Shown: positions 1 to 9,502 of the stretch, piece by piece
Position numbering within the stretch: position 1 is the first letter of the stretch
How the letters are laid out: the number at the start of each line of letters is the position of its first letter
NCBI RefSeq assembly: GCF_900101445.1
Contig: NZ_FNKE01000001.1
Span: 434,001-498,000 of the forward strand
DNA length: 64,000 nucleotides
Reading direction: 5' to 3'
Source: Streptococcus equinus
GTDB lineage: Bacteria > Bacillota > Bacilli > Lactobacillales > Streptococcaceae
Notes under the pieces: model-generated
What the model saw: the letters and a program-made list of their open reading frames with translations, nothing else
What the model was told of the DNA's origin: nothing
Database searches by the model: none
Position numbers and translations under genes: made by a program

Positions 1-584
1 TGGATACCGATTCGCCAGCTGCCGTTATCGTTTCTTGGATTATCGCCGTAAACAAGGACATTTCCACCAAGGTTAATCATGGCAGAAGTGACCTTTTCGG
101 ATTTTAAATAATCCATGATTTTATCAGCAATATAACCTTTAGCAAGAGCACCAAGGTCGATTTTCATGCCTTTTTGGCTTAGAAAGACACTTTGTTTAGT
201 CTCATCTAAAATAATATTTTCTGGTTTAGATAAGGCTAGCGCTTTTTGGATTTTTTGAGGACCAGGAACCCTAGCATCGTCAAAACCAATGCGCCAGCTT
301 TGCACCAAAGGACCAATAGCGATGTTGAGGTTGCTAGGATTTGCTAAGCTATGCTTTTTGCCAATCGCAATTAAATCAAATAAATCTGGGTGAACAGTGA
401 CAGGAGTGATGCTAGAGTTATCATTAATGACCATGAGTTCAGAGTCAGTATCATTGGCACTGAAGCGATTCTTGTAAAGTTCTAGCAGACGACAAACTTC
501 TGCGATGTGTTCCTTTGGGGAGTCAGAATCTATTAAGATGTCGATAGTAGTTCCCATCATCTGAATACTATGGCTAAGTTGCAT
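1..584 (-). CDS. apbE: FAD:protein FMN transferase (ApbE family), 3' part cut off by window edge
   Basis: Reading the minus strand from the ATG at 584 gives an open frame of 194 codons running off the window start. The segment MKIDLGALAKGYIADKI and the following SAMINLGGNVLVYG are the flavin-binding and metal-binding motifs of ApbE enzymes, which attach FMN covalently to Thr/Ser of extracytoplasmic flavoproteins. No signal peptide or lipobox is seen in MQLSHSIQMMGTTIDI, so this copy looks cytoplasmic or uses another route. A strong AGGAGG lies at 591-596, which fixes the start. Family assignment is secure; the partner flavoprotein is not in the window. Confidence 0.9.
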   Translation of the reverse strand, partial: MQLSHSIQMMGTTIDILIDSDSPKEHIAEVCRLLELYKNRFSANDTDSELMVINDNSSITPVTVHPDLFDLIAIGKKHSLANPSNLNIAIGPLVQSWRIGFDDARVPGPQKIQKALALSKPENIILDETKQSVFLSQKGMKIDLGALAKGYIADKIMDYLKSEKVTSAMINLGGNVLVYGDNPRNDNGSWRIGI

Positions 585-654
585 GCTTTTCCTCCTGAAA
601 GTTTCTTAGTTTTAGCATAATGTTTTCTGGTCAAAAAAGCAATTTTTAGGTCAG

Positions 655-684
655 CAAAAAAGCTTGAGACAATCGCCTCAAGCT
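655..684 (-). terminator. Rho-independent terminator of the tautomerase gene
   Basis: Perfect 8-bp stem AGCTTGAG/CTCAAGCT (661-668 with 677-684) followed on the minus strand by a run of T. It lies just after the stop of the tautomerase gene and before apbE. Confidence 0.8.
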
Positions 685-700
685 CAGTAGCTATGAAAAA

Positions 701-886
701 TTAGTTTTTCTTTTTCATTTCGCCATGTGGGTAGTAAGTACCTTCTGGCATGTCATTGATGAAAACGTGGATTGCTTCTTTTGGAGCTTTTGCGATACGT
801 GAAACAACTTCAGTTACTTCGCGAGCAAGCTCAACTTTTTGTTCTTGAGTACGACCTTCGAATAAATCGATTTTTACGAATGGCAT
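701..886 (-). CDS. 4-oxalocrotonate tautomerase family enzyme (DmpI/XylH type)
   Basis: A 61-residue protein beginning MPFVKIDLFEGRT, the usual size for the small tautomerases that work as hexamers of one beta-alpha-beta unit. Pro2 becomes the catalytic N-terminal proline after Met removal, and the Arg residues at about 12 and 39 region (GRT, SRIAKAPKEAIHVFI) match the substrate-binding layout. In streptococci this gene sits next to tdk, as here. The physiological substrate in streptococci is not known, and no catechol pathway is present in the window. AGGAG lies 8 bases before the ATG. Confidence 0.92.
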   Translation of the reverse strand: MPFVKIDLFEGRTQEQKVELAREVTEVVSRIAKAPKEAIHVFINDMPEGTYYPHGEMKKKN

Positions 887-981
887 AAGAATCTCCTTTA
901 AAATAAATTAACACTACAATTTTAGCATATTTAGCAGTAAAATTCAGTGTTTATCGGGAAAATAAGGAATGTTTTTTTATT

Positions 982-1191
982 CTATTTAAAAAGTTTTAAA
1001 ATATCAGATAAGCCAAATGTTGTTTTATGATAAACCTTATTGTAAGCTGCCTTTTTAGGATTTTTAATCCAACCTGAGCCTTTCTTCCCATATCCTGGAA
1101 TGATAGCTTTTTTAGCTTGTCTTTTCCATTTAGCAGTAGTACGAGCTTTCAAACTCTTTTTTAAACTTGGTTTTCTAAATCCAACTTTCAT
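982..1191 (-). CDS. Very basic 69-residue protein with a streptococcal SLKK-ART-GYGKKG-NPKKA domain
   Basis: The 69-residue product is about one third Lys/Arg. It carries the ordered motif KPSLKKSLKART, PGYGKKGSGWIKNPKKAAYNK and VYHKTTFG, which I have seen as an N-terminal module of phage or element proteins in Firmicutes. Here it stands almost alone, followed only by LSDILKLFK. The charge suggests nucleic acid or phospholipid binding, but no function is established. GAGG lies before the ATG at 1191. It is transcribed toward the tautomerase gene with about 95 bases between them. Confidence 0.6.
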   Translation of the reverse strand: MKVGFRKPSLKKSLKARTTAKWKRQAKKAIIPGYGKKGSGWIKNPKKAAYNKVYHKTTFGLSDILKLFK

Positions 1192-1372
1192 AGTTTAACC
1201 TCTTTGTATTAAAAATTAGCATTTTCTCCTATAAGATACTTCAATCTTTTTGCTTCGTCAATATGGTTTTCGGGTGCTTGATTGGAGAATTTCCTTTTTG
1301 GACAATACATTTCTGTAACAGAATCGTGATTCTTTTAATAAAGTGTCATCAAATTTACATGACTTGCTGTGT

Positions 1373-1523
1373 TATAATTTTTAGTAAGCATTAACAACTT
1401 AACAGCACAAGGAGTGACGTTTTGGTCGCTCTTTAGTGCGTTGATTTGTTATTTAATAGTGTTGGTTACCGATATCACATTAAGTGATGAAAGCTAGAGC
1501 AGTTTTTGCCTCTAGCTTTTTTT
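1373..1523 (+). ncRNA. Candidate structured small RNA with its own promoter and terminator
   Basis: The 454-base gap between the basic protein and tdk has no credible reading frame. An extended -10 (TGTTATAAT, 1370-1378) is followed by a predicted transcript of about 140 bases. It contains a nested hairpin (outer GCAC/GTGC, inner GAGTGAC/GTCGCTC, 1404-1440), a second hairpin ATCAC/GTGAT (about 1474-1488) and a terminator stem AAGCTAGAG/CTCTAGCTT (1491-1499 with 1510-1518) with a T run. I could not match it to a named RNA family. A second, weaker promoter near 1610-1630 would serve tdk, so the RNA is more likely independent than a leader. Confidence 0.5.
1490..1523 (+). terminator. Rho-independent terminator ending the candidate small RNA
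   Basis: Nine-base-pair perfect stem AAGCTAGAG/CTCTAGCTT with a loop of 10 bases and seven T after it, 120 bases before tdk. Confidence 0.75.
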
Positions 1524-1645
1524 AATCGGTCAAATGCCAAGAACGGTGGGGAGAGGACGGCTTTGGCTGGCTAAATTGCTTGTTCTTCTTGTTTATCCAT
1601 GAGCGATTTTATGGTAGAATAGTAGAATATTAGTAGAAGGTAGGA

Positions 1646-2236
1646 ATGTCACTTTTGGCTCAACTCTATTATAAATATGGAACCATGAATTCTGGTAAGA
1701 CCATTGAAATTTTAAAAGTAGCCCATAACTATGAAGAACAAGGAAAACCTGTTGTCATCATGACTTCAGCACTTGATACTCGTGATGGTTATGGTATTGT
1801 TTCTAGTCGTATTGGTATGCGCCGTGAAGCTATTGCAATTACTAATGAGATGGATGTTTTTGCTTACGTCAAAGCTCTTCCAGAAAAACCTTATTGTGTT
1901 CTTATTGATGAATGTCAGTTTTTAACGAAAAAGCATGTCTACGAATTAGCTCGTGTGGTTGATGAACTAGAAGTCCCTGTGATGGCTTTTGGGTTAAAAA
2001 ATGATTTTCAGAATGAATTATTCGAAGGTTCAAAATACCTGCTGCTTTTAGCAGATAAAATTGATGAAATTAAAACCATTTGCCAGTTTTGCTCGAAAAA
2101 AGCCACAATGGTTTTGCGAACTGAAAATGGAAAACCGGTTTATGAGGGAGACCAAATTCAAATTGGTGGAAATGAAACTTACATCCCCGTTTGCCGTAAA
2201 CACTATTTTAATCCCATGATTTCAACTGAAAAATAA
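1646..2236 (+). CDS. tdk: Thymidine kinase
   Basis: Phosphorylates thymidine with ATP in nucleotide salvage. The 196-residue product has the type II TK P-loop GTMNSGKT near residue 12, the Walker B segment VLIDECQF near 88, and the lasso-domain zinc cysteines (CQFC near 147 and a later Cys near 183). Length is normal for this family. GAAGGTAGGA lies directly before the ATG. It heads a run of same-strand genes through prfA and prmC, an order common in streptococci. The start may be a few codons later in some relatives, but this ATG has the best ribosome site. Confidence 0.95.
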   Translation: MSLLAQLYYKYGTMNSGKTIEILKVAHNYEEQGKPVVIMTSALDTRDGYGIVSSRIGMRREAIAITNEMDVFAYVKALPEKPYCVLIDECQFLTKKHVYELARVVDELEVPVMAFGLKNDFQNELFEGSKYLLLLADKIDEIKTICQFCSKKATMVLRTENGKPVYEGDQIQIGGNETYIPVCRKHYFNPMISTEK

Positions 2237-2272
2237 GAAATGAATTTGTAAGAGAGAGGATAACAAACACAC

Positions 2273-3352
2273 ATGAACATTTATGATCAGCTACAAGCGG
2301 TCGAAGACCGTTATGAGGAATTAGGAGAATTACTAAGTGACCCAGATGTCGTTAGTGATACAAAACGTTTCATGGCTTTGTCAAAAGAAGAAGCAAGCAC
2401 ACGTGAAACAGTAGCCGTTTACCGTGAATACAAAAAAGTTCTTCAAAACATCGAAGATGCCGAAGAAATGATTAAAGATGCTGGTGGCGATCCAGAACTT
2501 GAAGAAATGGCAAAAGAAGAACTTAAAGAATCAAAAGCAGCAAAAGAAGATTACGAAGAAAAACTTAAAATCCTTCTTTTACCAAAAGATCCTAACGATG
2601 ATAAAAACATCATCTTGGAAATCCGCGGTGCTGCTGGTGGTGATGAAGCAGCCCTCTTTGCTGGCGACCTTCTTCAAATGTACCAAAAATACGCTGAAAG
2701 CCAAGGTTGGAAATTTGACGTCATGGAAGCTTCTTACAACGGTGTCGGTGGTATCAAAGAAGTTGTTGTCATGGTTTCAGGTCAATCAGTTTATTCTAAA
2801 TTGAAATACGAATCAGGTGCTCACCGTGTGCAACGTGTCCCTGTTACAGAAAGCCAAGGTCGTGTCCACACATCTACAGCGACAGTTCTTGTCATGCCTG
2901 AAGTTGAAGAAGTTGAATATGAAATCGATCCAAAAGACTTGCGTGTAGATATTTACCACGCATCAGGTGCTGGTGGACAAAACGTCAATAAAGTTGCGAC
3001 AGCCGTTCGTATGGTCCACATTCCAACTGGTATCAAAGTTGAAATGCAAGAAGAACGTACACAACAAAAAAACCGTGATAAAGCCATGAAAGTCATTCGT
3101 GCGCGTGTTGCGGACCACTTTGCTCAAATCGCTCAAGACGAACAAGATGCTGAACGTAAATCAACAGTTGGTACTGGTGACCGTTCAGAACGTATCCGTA
3201 CATATAACTTCCCACAAAACCGTGTGACAGACCACCGTATTGGTTTGACATTGCAAAAACTTGACAGCATTTTGTCAGGTAAATTGGATGAAGTGATTGA
3301 TGCACTTATTCTTTTTGATCAAACTAAGAAACTAGAAGAGTTAAATAAATAA
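2273..3352 (+). CDS. prfA: Peptide chain release factor 1
   Basis: RF1 recognises UAA and UAG and triggers peptide release. The 359-residue protein has the GGQ loop ([10 protein letters not shown], near residue 230) that reaches the peptidyl transferase centre, and the tripeptide anticodon PVT in [10 protein letters not shown] (near 187), which marks RF1 rather than RF2. AGAGAGGA precedes the ATG. The stop codon overlaps the prmC start by one base, so the release factor and the enzyme that methylates its GGQ glutamine are translationally coupled. Confidence 0.97.
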   Translation: MNIYDQLQAVEDRYEELGELLSDPDVVSDTKRFMALSKEEASTRETVAVYREYKKVLQNIEDAEEMIKDAGGDPELEEMAKEELKESKAAKEDYEEKLKILLLPKDPNDDKNIILEIRGAAGGDEAALFAGDLLQMYQKYAESQGWKFDVMEASYNGVGGIKEVVVMVSGQSVYSKLKYESGAHRVQRVPVTESQGRVHTSTATVLVMPEVEEVEYEIDPKDLRVDIYHASGAGGQNVNKVATAVRMVHIPTGIKVEMQEERTQQKNRDKAMKVIRARVADHFAQIAQDEQDAERKSTVGTGDRSERIRTYNFPQNRVTDHRIGLTLQKLDSILSGKLDEVIDALILFDQTKKLEELNK

Positions 3353-4182
3353 TGAACTACGCTGAAACAATCAGCCAACTAGAAAAAAACTTACAAGAAA
3401 TTGGAGAAGATCCAGAAAACCTCACTTACGTTTTTCGTGAGTTAAAAGGCTGGAGTCTTCTTGATTTCATCTTACATCAAAATAAAGAAGTGACTGAATC
3501 AGATCAGCAGCTCCTTGAGTCAATCATGACTCAACTAAGAGACCATCGCTCACCGCAGTATATCACTGGAAAAGCTTACTTTCGTGATTTGGAGCTTGCG
3601 GTTGATGAGCGTGTCTTGATTCCGCGACCTGAGACGGAAGAATTAGTTGACTTAGTGTTAAAGGAAAATAGCAAAGCTGATTTGCGTGTTTTAGATATTG
3701 GAACAGGCAGCGGAGCTATTGCCATTTCACTTAAGTCTGCGCGCCCTGACTGGCATGTCACAGCATCAGATATTTCGCAAGGTGCTCTGCAATTAGCAAA
3801 AGAAAACAGCAAGCTCAATCAAGTGACGCTTGATTTTGTGGAATCAGATGTTTTCAGCCAGATTACAGGGACTTTTGATGTGATTATTTCAAACCCGCCT
3901 TATATTGCCTATGATGATAAGGATGAAGTTGGGGTGAATGTTCTTGCTTCTGAACCTCACTTGGCGCTTTTTGCGGACGAGGATGGTTTTGCCATTTACC
4001 GTCAAATTATCGAAGGTGCTGCTGAGCATTTATCAGAAAATGGAAAACTTTATTTTGAAATTGGCTACAAGCAAGGAGATGGTTTGCGGGCTTTGCTTAG
4101 CAAACATTTTCCACAAAAACGTGTCCGTGTCTTAGAAGACATATTTGGTAAAGATAGAATGGTCGTGATGGATAATGGCTAA
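3352..4182 (+). CDS. prmC: Release factor glutamine methyltransferase PrmC (HemK)
   Basis: SAM-dependent N5-glutamine methyltransferase acting on the GGQ glutamine of RF1/RF2. The 276-residue protein has an N-terminal helical substrate domain, the SAM motif DIGTGSGAIAISL (near residue 115) and the catalytic NPPY in ISNPPYIAY (near 182). It overlaps prfA by one base and the next gene by eight bases, so the three form one transcription unit. Confidence 0.96.
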   Translation: MNYAETISQLEKNLQEIGEDPENLTYVFRELKGWSLLDFILHQNKEVTESDQQLLESIMTQLRDHRSPQYITGKAYFRDLELAVDERVLIPRPETEELVDLVLKENSKADLRVLDIGTGSGAIAISLKSARPDWHVTASDISQGALQLAKENSKLNQVTLDFVESDVFSQITGTFDVIISNPPYIAYDDKDEVGVNVLASEPHLALFADEDGFAIYRQIIEGAAEHLSENGKLYFEIGYKQGDGLRALLSKHFPQKRVRVLEDIFGKDRMVVMDNG

Positions 4183-4774
4183 TTTGGAAGAAATACTTCA
4201 AACGGGCGGTGCGGTGATTTTGCCGACAGAAACCGTTTATGGGCTTTTTGCACAAGCCATGAATGAAGAAGCAGTTGAACATGTGTATCACTTAAAACGT
4301 CGTCCTAAAGACAAAGCCATGAATCTGAATGTGGCAGATTATGAGACGATTTTAGCTTTTTCAAAGCATCAGCCAACTTATCTTAAAGATCTTTATGACG
4401 CCTTTTTACCTGGACCGTTAACGATTATTTTACAGGCAAATGACCGCGTGCCAGCTTGGATCAATTCTGGCTTATCAACAATTGGTTTTAGAATTCCAAA
4501 ACACCCGCAGACTTTGGCGCTTATCAAAGAGACTGGTCCTCTAATTGGACCGTCAGCCAATATTTCTGGTCAAGAAAGCGGCAAAGTTTTTGCGCAAATC
4601 CAGAAGCAGTTTGGCAACTCAGTTGAAGGGCTGGCTGACGATGCTGCCATCACTGGTGTTGACTCGACAATTTTGGATTTGTCTGGTGATTTTGCACGAA
4701 TCTTACGTCAGGGAGCTATTACAAAAGAAGATTTGTTGGCGCGTGTCCCTGAGTTGATGTTTGCAAAAGATTAG
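4175..4774 (+). CDS. L-threonylcarbamoyladenylate synthase (YrdC/TsaC domain)
   Basis: Makes threonylcarbamoyl-AMP from threonine, bicarbonate and ATP for the t6A37 tRNA modification. The 199-residue protein is a single YrdC domain: PTETVYGLFA near the start, KRRPKDKAMNL (the conserved KxRP element) near 42, and GPSANISGQESG near 125. At this length it lacks the extra C-terminal domain of full Sua5, so TsaC-type is the better name. It overlaps prmC by eight bases. Seven-residue C-terminal tail beyond the domain is ordinary. Confidence 0.93.
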   Translation: MANLEEILQTGGAVILPTETVYGLFAQAMNEEAVEHVYHLKRRPKDKAMNLNVADYETILAFSKHQPTYLKDLYDAFLPGPLTIILQANDRVPAWINSGLSTIGFRIPKHPQTLALIKETGPLIGPSANISGQESGKVFAQIQKQFGNSVEGLADDAAITGVDSTILDLSGDFARILRQGAITKEDLLARVPELMFAKD

Positions 4775-4857
4775 ATTTGGAATTTATTTGATACTGTTTC
4801 GGCTTTTACAATCGAGAAAAGATTGTGACTTGATCTTATCAAAAGGGAGATAAGGAT

Positions 4858-6108
4858 ATGATTTTTGACAAGGAAAATTACGAAGCATTTGACACCGAAC
4901 TTTGGCAAGCTATCCACGCTGAAGAAGTTCGTCAACAAAATAATATTGAACTCATTGCCTCTGAAAATGTGGTTTCTAAAGCTGTTATGGCAGCTCAAGG
5001 AACAGTACTGACAAATAAATACGCCGAAGGTTATCCTGGCAAGCGTTATTATGGCGGTACTGATTGTGTGGACGTGGTTGAAAATTTGGCTATCGAACGT
5101 GCCAAAGAATTGTTTGGTGCTAAGTTTGCTAATGTCCAACCGCACTCAGGAAGTCAAGCTAATGCCGCAGCCTATATGGCTTTAATCCAACCAGGTGATA
5201 CTGTCCTTGGGATGGATTTGGCAGCAGGTGGCCACTTGACTCATGGGGCATCAGTCAGCTTTTCAGGAAAAACATATCACTTTGTCTCTTATTCAGTTGA
5301 CCCAGTTACAGAACGCATCGATTATGATAAATTAGCGGATTTGGCTAAAGAAGTCAGACCTAAATTAATCGTTGCTGGGGCGTCAGCTTATTCACGTATT
5401 ATTGATTTTCCGAGATTCCGCGAGATTGCAGACAGCGTTGGTGCTTACCTAATGGTTGATATGGCACACATTGCTGGTCTTGTGGCATCTGGTCATCACC
5501 CAAGTCCAGTTCCATATGCTCATGTGACAACGACAACCACTCACAAAACTCTTCGCGGACCTCGTGGTGGACTCATTTTGACAAATGATGAAGCTATCGC
5601 CAAGAAAATTAATTCTGCGGTCTTCCCAGGTCTCCAAGGTGGTCCACTGATGCATGTGATTGCTGGAAAAGCTGTCGCTTTAAAAGAAGCCTTGGACCCA
5701 GCTTTTAAAGAATACGGTCAACAAGTGATTAAAAATGCCGCTGCCATGGCTGATGTCTTTAATCAACACTCTGATTTCCGTGTCATTTCAGGTGGTACAG
5801 ACAACCACGTCTTTTTGGTTGATGTAACTAAAGTGGTTGAAAATGGGAAATTGGCACAAACTATTCTTGAGTCTGTTAACATTACGCTCAATAAGAATTC
5901 AATTCCATTTGAAACCTTGTCACCGTTTAAGACATCTGGTATTCGCATTGGCTCACCAGCCATTACCAGTCGTGGCATGGGCGAAAAAGAATCACGCCTT
6001 ATTGCTGAATTGATTGTAAAAACTCTTGAAAATTATCAAAACGAAACTATTTTAGAGGAGGTTCGTCGTGAGGTTAAAGCATTGACAGATGCTTTCCCAC
6101 TCTATTAA
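4858..6108 (+). CDS. glyA: Serine hydroxymethyltransferase
   Basis: PLP enzyme interconverting serine and glycine with tetrahydrofolate, the main source of one-carbon units. The 416-residue protein shows the family signature [16 protein letters not shown] (near residue 223), whose Lys forms the internal aldimine, plus [15 protein letters not shown] near 50. GGGAGATAAGG lies before the ATG. The 83-base gap after the previous gene has no terminator, so read-through from tdk-prfA-prmC is likely, with a possible extra promoter in the gap. Confidence 0.97.
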   Translation: MIFDKENYEAFDTELWQAIHAEEVRQQNNIELIASENVVSKAVMAAQGTVLTNKYAEGYPGKRYYGGTDCVDVVENLAIERAKELFGAKFANVQPHSGSQANAAAYMALIQPGDTVLGMDLAAGGHLTHGASVSFSGKTYHFVSYSVDPVTERIDYDKLADLAKEVRPKLIVAGASAYSRIIDFPRFREIADSVGAYLMVDMAHIAGLVASGHHPSPVPYAHVTTTTTHKTLRGPRGGLILTNDEAIAKKINSAVFPGLQGGPLMHVIAGKAVALKEALDPAFKEYGQQVIKNAAAMADVFNQHSDFRVISGGTDNHVFLVDVTKVVENGKLAQTILESVNITLNKNSIPFETLSPFKTSGIRIGSPAITSRGMGEKESRLIAELIVKTLENYQNETILEEVRREVKALTDAFPLY

Positions 6109-6149
6109 CGAACAGCTGAGCACCTTTAAGTGTTCAGACAGACTTAACC

Positions 6150-7127
6150 ATGATTGATTTGTATATTAAACGCATTGTTATTCATCAATTTACGCCAAAT
6201 GATACGGAATTGATTTTGTCAGATCAGTTGCTGACGATTACGCCGCGTATTGATGAGTATTTTCGTAAAAAATTAAGCAAAGTTTTCTCAGATGAAGCCA
6301 AACGTGGAACGTTCTCAGAAGACAATGTCTTTCTTAGTTATTTGAGTGATGATTTGATGGCATCATCTGTTAAAATTGCGCAGCTTTGGAAAGAAGAATT
6401 TGTCATTTCTGATAATCAAAAGACAAATGATTTGGTCTTCATCCAATTTGACAAAGACGGTGTTGAGCATTTTGCTTTTCTTCGTGTGGCTTTAAGGGAA
6501 AATTTCACGCATATCTCAAGTGACAGTGAAAGTCCGATTAAAATCACACAAAATAACTATCCGTCTGCGGCTCAAACACCAGATGAAGCCTTGGTGATTA
6601 ATCGTGCTAACCATCATTATTACTTGATTGAAAAACGCATTAAGCACAATGGTAGTTTTGCCAACTATTTTTCAGAAAATCTATTGCAAGTTCAGCCTGA
6701 ACAGTCGGTCAAAAAATCGATTAAAATGGTGGAACAAGCTGCTCAAAAAATTGCTGAAAACTTCCAACAAGACGATTTTGCTTTCCAATCAAAAATGAAA
6801 GCAGCCATTCACAAAAACTTGGAAGAAGAGCAAGAATTATCACCTGAAAAACTTGCGGACCAACTCTTTGACAATAATTTAACAGCTCGTTTGACCTTTG
6901 TTGATGAGTTGAAAGAGAGCATCCCAGAGCCAATTCAGGTCTCAGACATTGACCATTCGCGCCAAACGAAAAAATTAGAGAATCAAAAATTGTCACTGTC
7001 AAATGGTATTCAATTAATTGTTCCTAATAATGTTTATGAAGACGCAGAATCGGTTGAATTTATTCAAAATCCAAATGGAACCTATTCCATCTTGATTAAA
7101 AATATAGAGGATATTCAAAATAAATAA
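6150..7127 (+). CDS. Nucleoid-associated protein, NdpA/YejK (NA37) family
   Basis: The 325-residue product begins with the typical MIDLYIKRIVIHQFTPND strand-helix and keeps the central EALVINRANHHYYLIEKRI region of the 37-kDa nucleoid protein family. In Gram-negatives the family binds the nucleoid; the streptococcal role is not settled. It follows glyA by 41 bases and its stop overlaps the start of the next gene by one base. No clear ribosome site precedes the ATG, which suggests either weak translation or coupling; a short hairpin (CTGAGCAC/GTGTTCAG) sits in the gap. Confidence 0.85.
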   Translation: MIDLYIKRIVIHQFTPNDTELILSDQLLTITPRIDEYFRKKLSKVFSDEAKRGTFSEDNVFLSYLSDDLMASSVKIAQLWKEEFVISDNQKTNDLVFIQFDKDGVEHFAFLRVALRENFTHISSDSESPIKITQNNYPSAAQTPDEALVINRANHHYYLIEKRIKHNGSFANYFSENLLQVQPEQSVKKSIKMVEQAAQKIAENFQQDDFAFQSKMKAAIHKNLEEEQELSPEKLADQLFDNNLTARLTFVDELKESIPEPIQVSDIDHSRQTKKLENQKLSLSNGIQLIVPNNVYEDAESVEFIQNPNGTYSILIKNIEDIQNK

Positions 7128-7729
7128 TGTTTAAGTTCTTAAAACGCCTGATTGTACTGGCATTTGTCATTTTCTGTGGCTACCAAGCTTATGTCACTCA
7201 TGAAAATGTTCATAATGTGTTGCAGTATAAAAGCATGGTTAAAGAGATTTTAGACGATAATGACACCACAGCCAACGTTGAGTTGGTCTTGGCAATGATT
7301 TACACAGAAACGAAGGGAAATGATGGCGACGTTATGCAATCTAGCGAAAGCTCAGACGGCGTTGCCAATTCCATCACTGATAGTAAAACGAGTATTCGCC
7401 AAGGAGTTACAGTCCTTTCAGAAAATCTTTCTTTAGCTCATGAGGCAGGAGTAGATGTTTGGACAGCTGTTCAAGCTTATAACTTTGGAACATCTTATAT
7501 TGATTATGTTGCAAAGCATGGTAGTAAAAATACAGTTGCTTTAGCTAAAACTTATTCACGCGACGTAGTAGCGCCAAGTCTTGGTAACACGACTGGTGAA
7601 TCTTATTTTTACTATCATCCTCTGGCTTTGATTTCAGGTGGACAGCTATATCGAAATGGTGGTAATATTTACTACTCGCGTGAAGTTCATTTTAATTTGT
7701 ATTTGATTGAATTGATGAGCTTATTTTAA
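7127..7729 (+). CDS. Membrane-anchored lysozyme-like protein (Pmp23-like muralytic enzyme)
   Basis: A 200-residue protein with one N-terminal signal anchor (FLKRLIVLAFVIFCGYQAYV) and an extracellular domain of the bacterial lysozyme-like fold. The likely catalytic Glu is in AMIYTETKGNDGDVMQSSES (near residue 58), and the AVQAYNFGTSYIDYV segment matches the family core. The pneumococcal homologue Pmp23 lies in the same place behind glyA and the nucleoid protein and affects division septum placement. That role here is inferred from family and synteny. Confidence 0.85.
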   Translation: MFKFLKRLIVLAFVIFCGYQAYVTHENVHNVLQYKSMVKEILDDNDTTANVELVLAMIYTETKGNDGDVMQSSESSDGVANSITDSKTSIRQGVTVLSENLSLAHEAGVDVWTAVQAYNFGTSYIDYVAKHGSKNTVALAKTYSRDVVAPSLGNTTGESYFYYHPLALISGGQLYRNGGNIYYSREVHFNLYLIELMSLF

Positions 7730-7774
7730 AATAGTAAGGTTTAGAGTTTAGTATCTCTATTGAAAAAGGGAAAT

Positions 7775-9499
7775 ATGAAATATTTAAGTCGTTATTTCAA
7801 AGGGTACCTTAAAGAGACTATCTTAGGTCCCCTTTTCAAATTGTTTGAAGCATCTTTTGAATTATTAGTTCCTATTATCATTGCACGAATCGTTGATACG
7901 ATTATTCCAAGCAATAACAAGATGAATCTTGTTTTGATGATTGGGCTTTTGTTCTTATTTGCTGTTGTCGGTGTCATTGTGGCGATTACCGCACAATACT
8001 TTTCTTCAAAAGCCGCAGTTGGCTATACGCGTCAGCTGACCAAGGATTTGTTTAAAAAAATCATGGGCTTGAGTAAGGAAGATCGTGATAAACTGACTAC
8101 TTCAAGTTTGGTAACACGCTTAACTAGCGATACTTACCAAATCCAGACAGGAATTAACCAATTCTTGCGTCTTTTCCTACGCGCACCGATTATTGTCTTT
8201 GGTGCCATTATCATGGCTTTTAATATCAGTCCTAAGATGACTATCGACTTTTTGGTCATGGTTGCCATTTTATTTGTGATTGTCTTTACCATGTCACATC
8301 TTTTGAATCCAATCTATGCTAGCATTCGTCGTGCGACTGATAAGATTGTTAACATGACACGTCAGCAGTTGGAAGGGGTTCGTGTTATTCGAGCTTTTGG
8401 TCAAGTGGACAAGGAAGAAAGAGAATTTGCGGCTGCTAACCAAAATTACACTGACTTGCAATTAAAAGCAGGGCGCTTATCAAGTTTAGTAACGCCTTTG
8501 ACTTACCTTGTGGTAAACAGCACTTTGATTCTTGTCATTTGGCAAGGAAATATGCAAATTGGTAAAGGTCTTCTTTCTCAAGGGATGTTGATTGCTTTGG
8601 TTAACTATCTTTTGCAAATTTTGACTGAATTGCTTAAAATGACAATGCTTGTAACCTCACTTAACCAATCCTTTATCAGTGCCAAACGTATCACAGAAGT
8701 TTTTGAAAAAGAGTCTGAAGACTTGGCGACTGAGCTTGAAGAAATGACATCTGATTTTGCGGTCAGCGTGAAGGATATGAGCTTTACCTATCCAACAGCA
8801 GCAGAACCATCACTATCACATATTGATTTTAAACTAAATCCAGGTTACTTTTTAGGGGTTATCGGAGGAACTGGTTCAGGGAAATCAACCTTAGTTGAAC
8901 TCCTTACACACCTCTACACGCCTCAGGAAGGTAGCTTAGCTATTTTCCAAAATCAAAAATCACCTAAAACCTTAGGTGAGTGGCGCTCATGGGTCAATGT
9001 GGTGCCGCAAAAAGCTGAGCTTTTCCAAGGGACAATTCGCTCAAACTTGACTCTAGGAATGAAGGGTGACGTGAGTGACGAGACGCTTTGGAAAGCTTTG
9101 GATATTGCACAGGCTAGTGACTTTGTTTCTGAAAAAGAAGGACAGCTTGATGCAACCGTCGAAGCTTTTGGACGTAATTTTTCTGGTGGGCAACGTCAAC
9201 GTTTGACTATTGCGCGTGCCATTGTTCAAAAAGCTCCGCTTCTTATTTTGGATGATTCAACGTCAGCTCTTGATTACTTGACAGAATCAAAATTATTGAC
9301 AGCTATTCATGAGCAGTTAAGTGATACAACTTTGATTTTGATTTCACAACGTACTAATAGTTTGAAGGCTGCTGATAAGATTTTGCTTTTGGATAAGGGA
9401 CATCAACTAGGATTTGCAAGTCACGATGAATTGCTTGCAACTAATGAACTTTACCGAGATATCCATTACTCACAACACCAAAAAGGAAAGGAGGACTAG
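7775..9499 (+). CDS. Heterodimeric ABC exporter, first half (membrane plus ATPase)
   Basis: Six membrane segments (residues about 10-300) precede a nucleotide-binding domain with Walker A GGTGSGKST, signature FSGGQRQRLT and Walker B LLILDDSTS. The residue after Walker B is Asp rather than the catalytic Glu (LDDSTSALD), so this half carries the degenerate ATPase site typical of asymmetric exporters of the PatA/PatB or BmrC/BmrD kind. The start at 7775 (MKYLSRYFKGYL) follows AAAGGGA; an upstream in-frame TTG at 7760 has no ribosome site. The partner gene starts three bases after this stop. Confidence 0.9.
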   Translation: MKYLSRYFKGYLKETILGPLFKLFEASFELLVPIIIARIVDTIIPSNNKMNLVLMIGLLFLFAVVGVIVAITAQYFSSKAAVGYTRQLTKDLFKKIMGLSKEDRDKLTTSSLVTRLTSDTYQIQTGINQFLRLFLRAPIIVFGAIIMAFNISPKMTIDFLVMVAILFVIVFTMSHLLNPIYASIRRATDKIVNMTRQQLEGVRVIRAFGQVDKEEREFAAANQNYTDLQLKAGRLSSLVTPLTYLVVNSTLILVIWQGNMQIGKGLLSQGMLIALVNYLLQILTELLKMTMLVTSLNQSFISAKRITEVFEKESEDLATELEEMTSDFAVSVKDMSFTYPTAAEPSLSHIDFKLNPGYFLGVIGGTGSGKSTLVELLTHLYTPQEGSLAIFQNQKSPKTLGEWRSWVNVVPQKAELFQGTIRSNLTLGMKGDVSDETLWKALDIAQASDFVSEKEGQLDATVEAFGRNFSGGQRQRLTIARAIVQKAPLLILDDSTSALDYLTESKLLTAIHEQLSDTTLILISQRTNSLKAADKILLLDKGHQLGFASHDELLATNELYRDIHYSQHQKGKED

Positions 9500-9502
9500 A
9501 AG

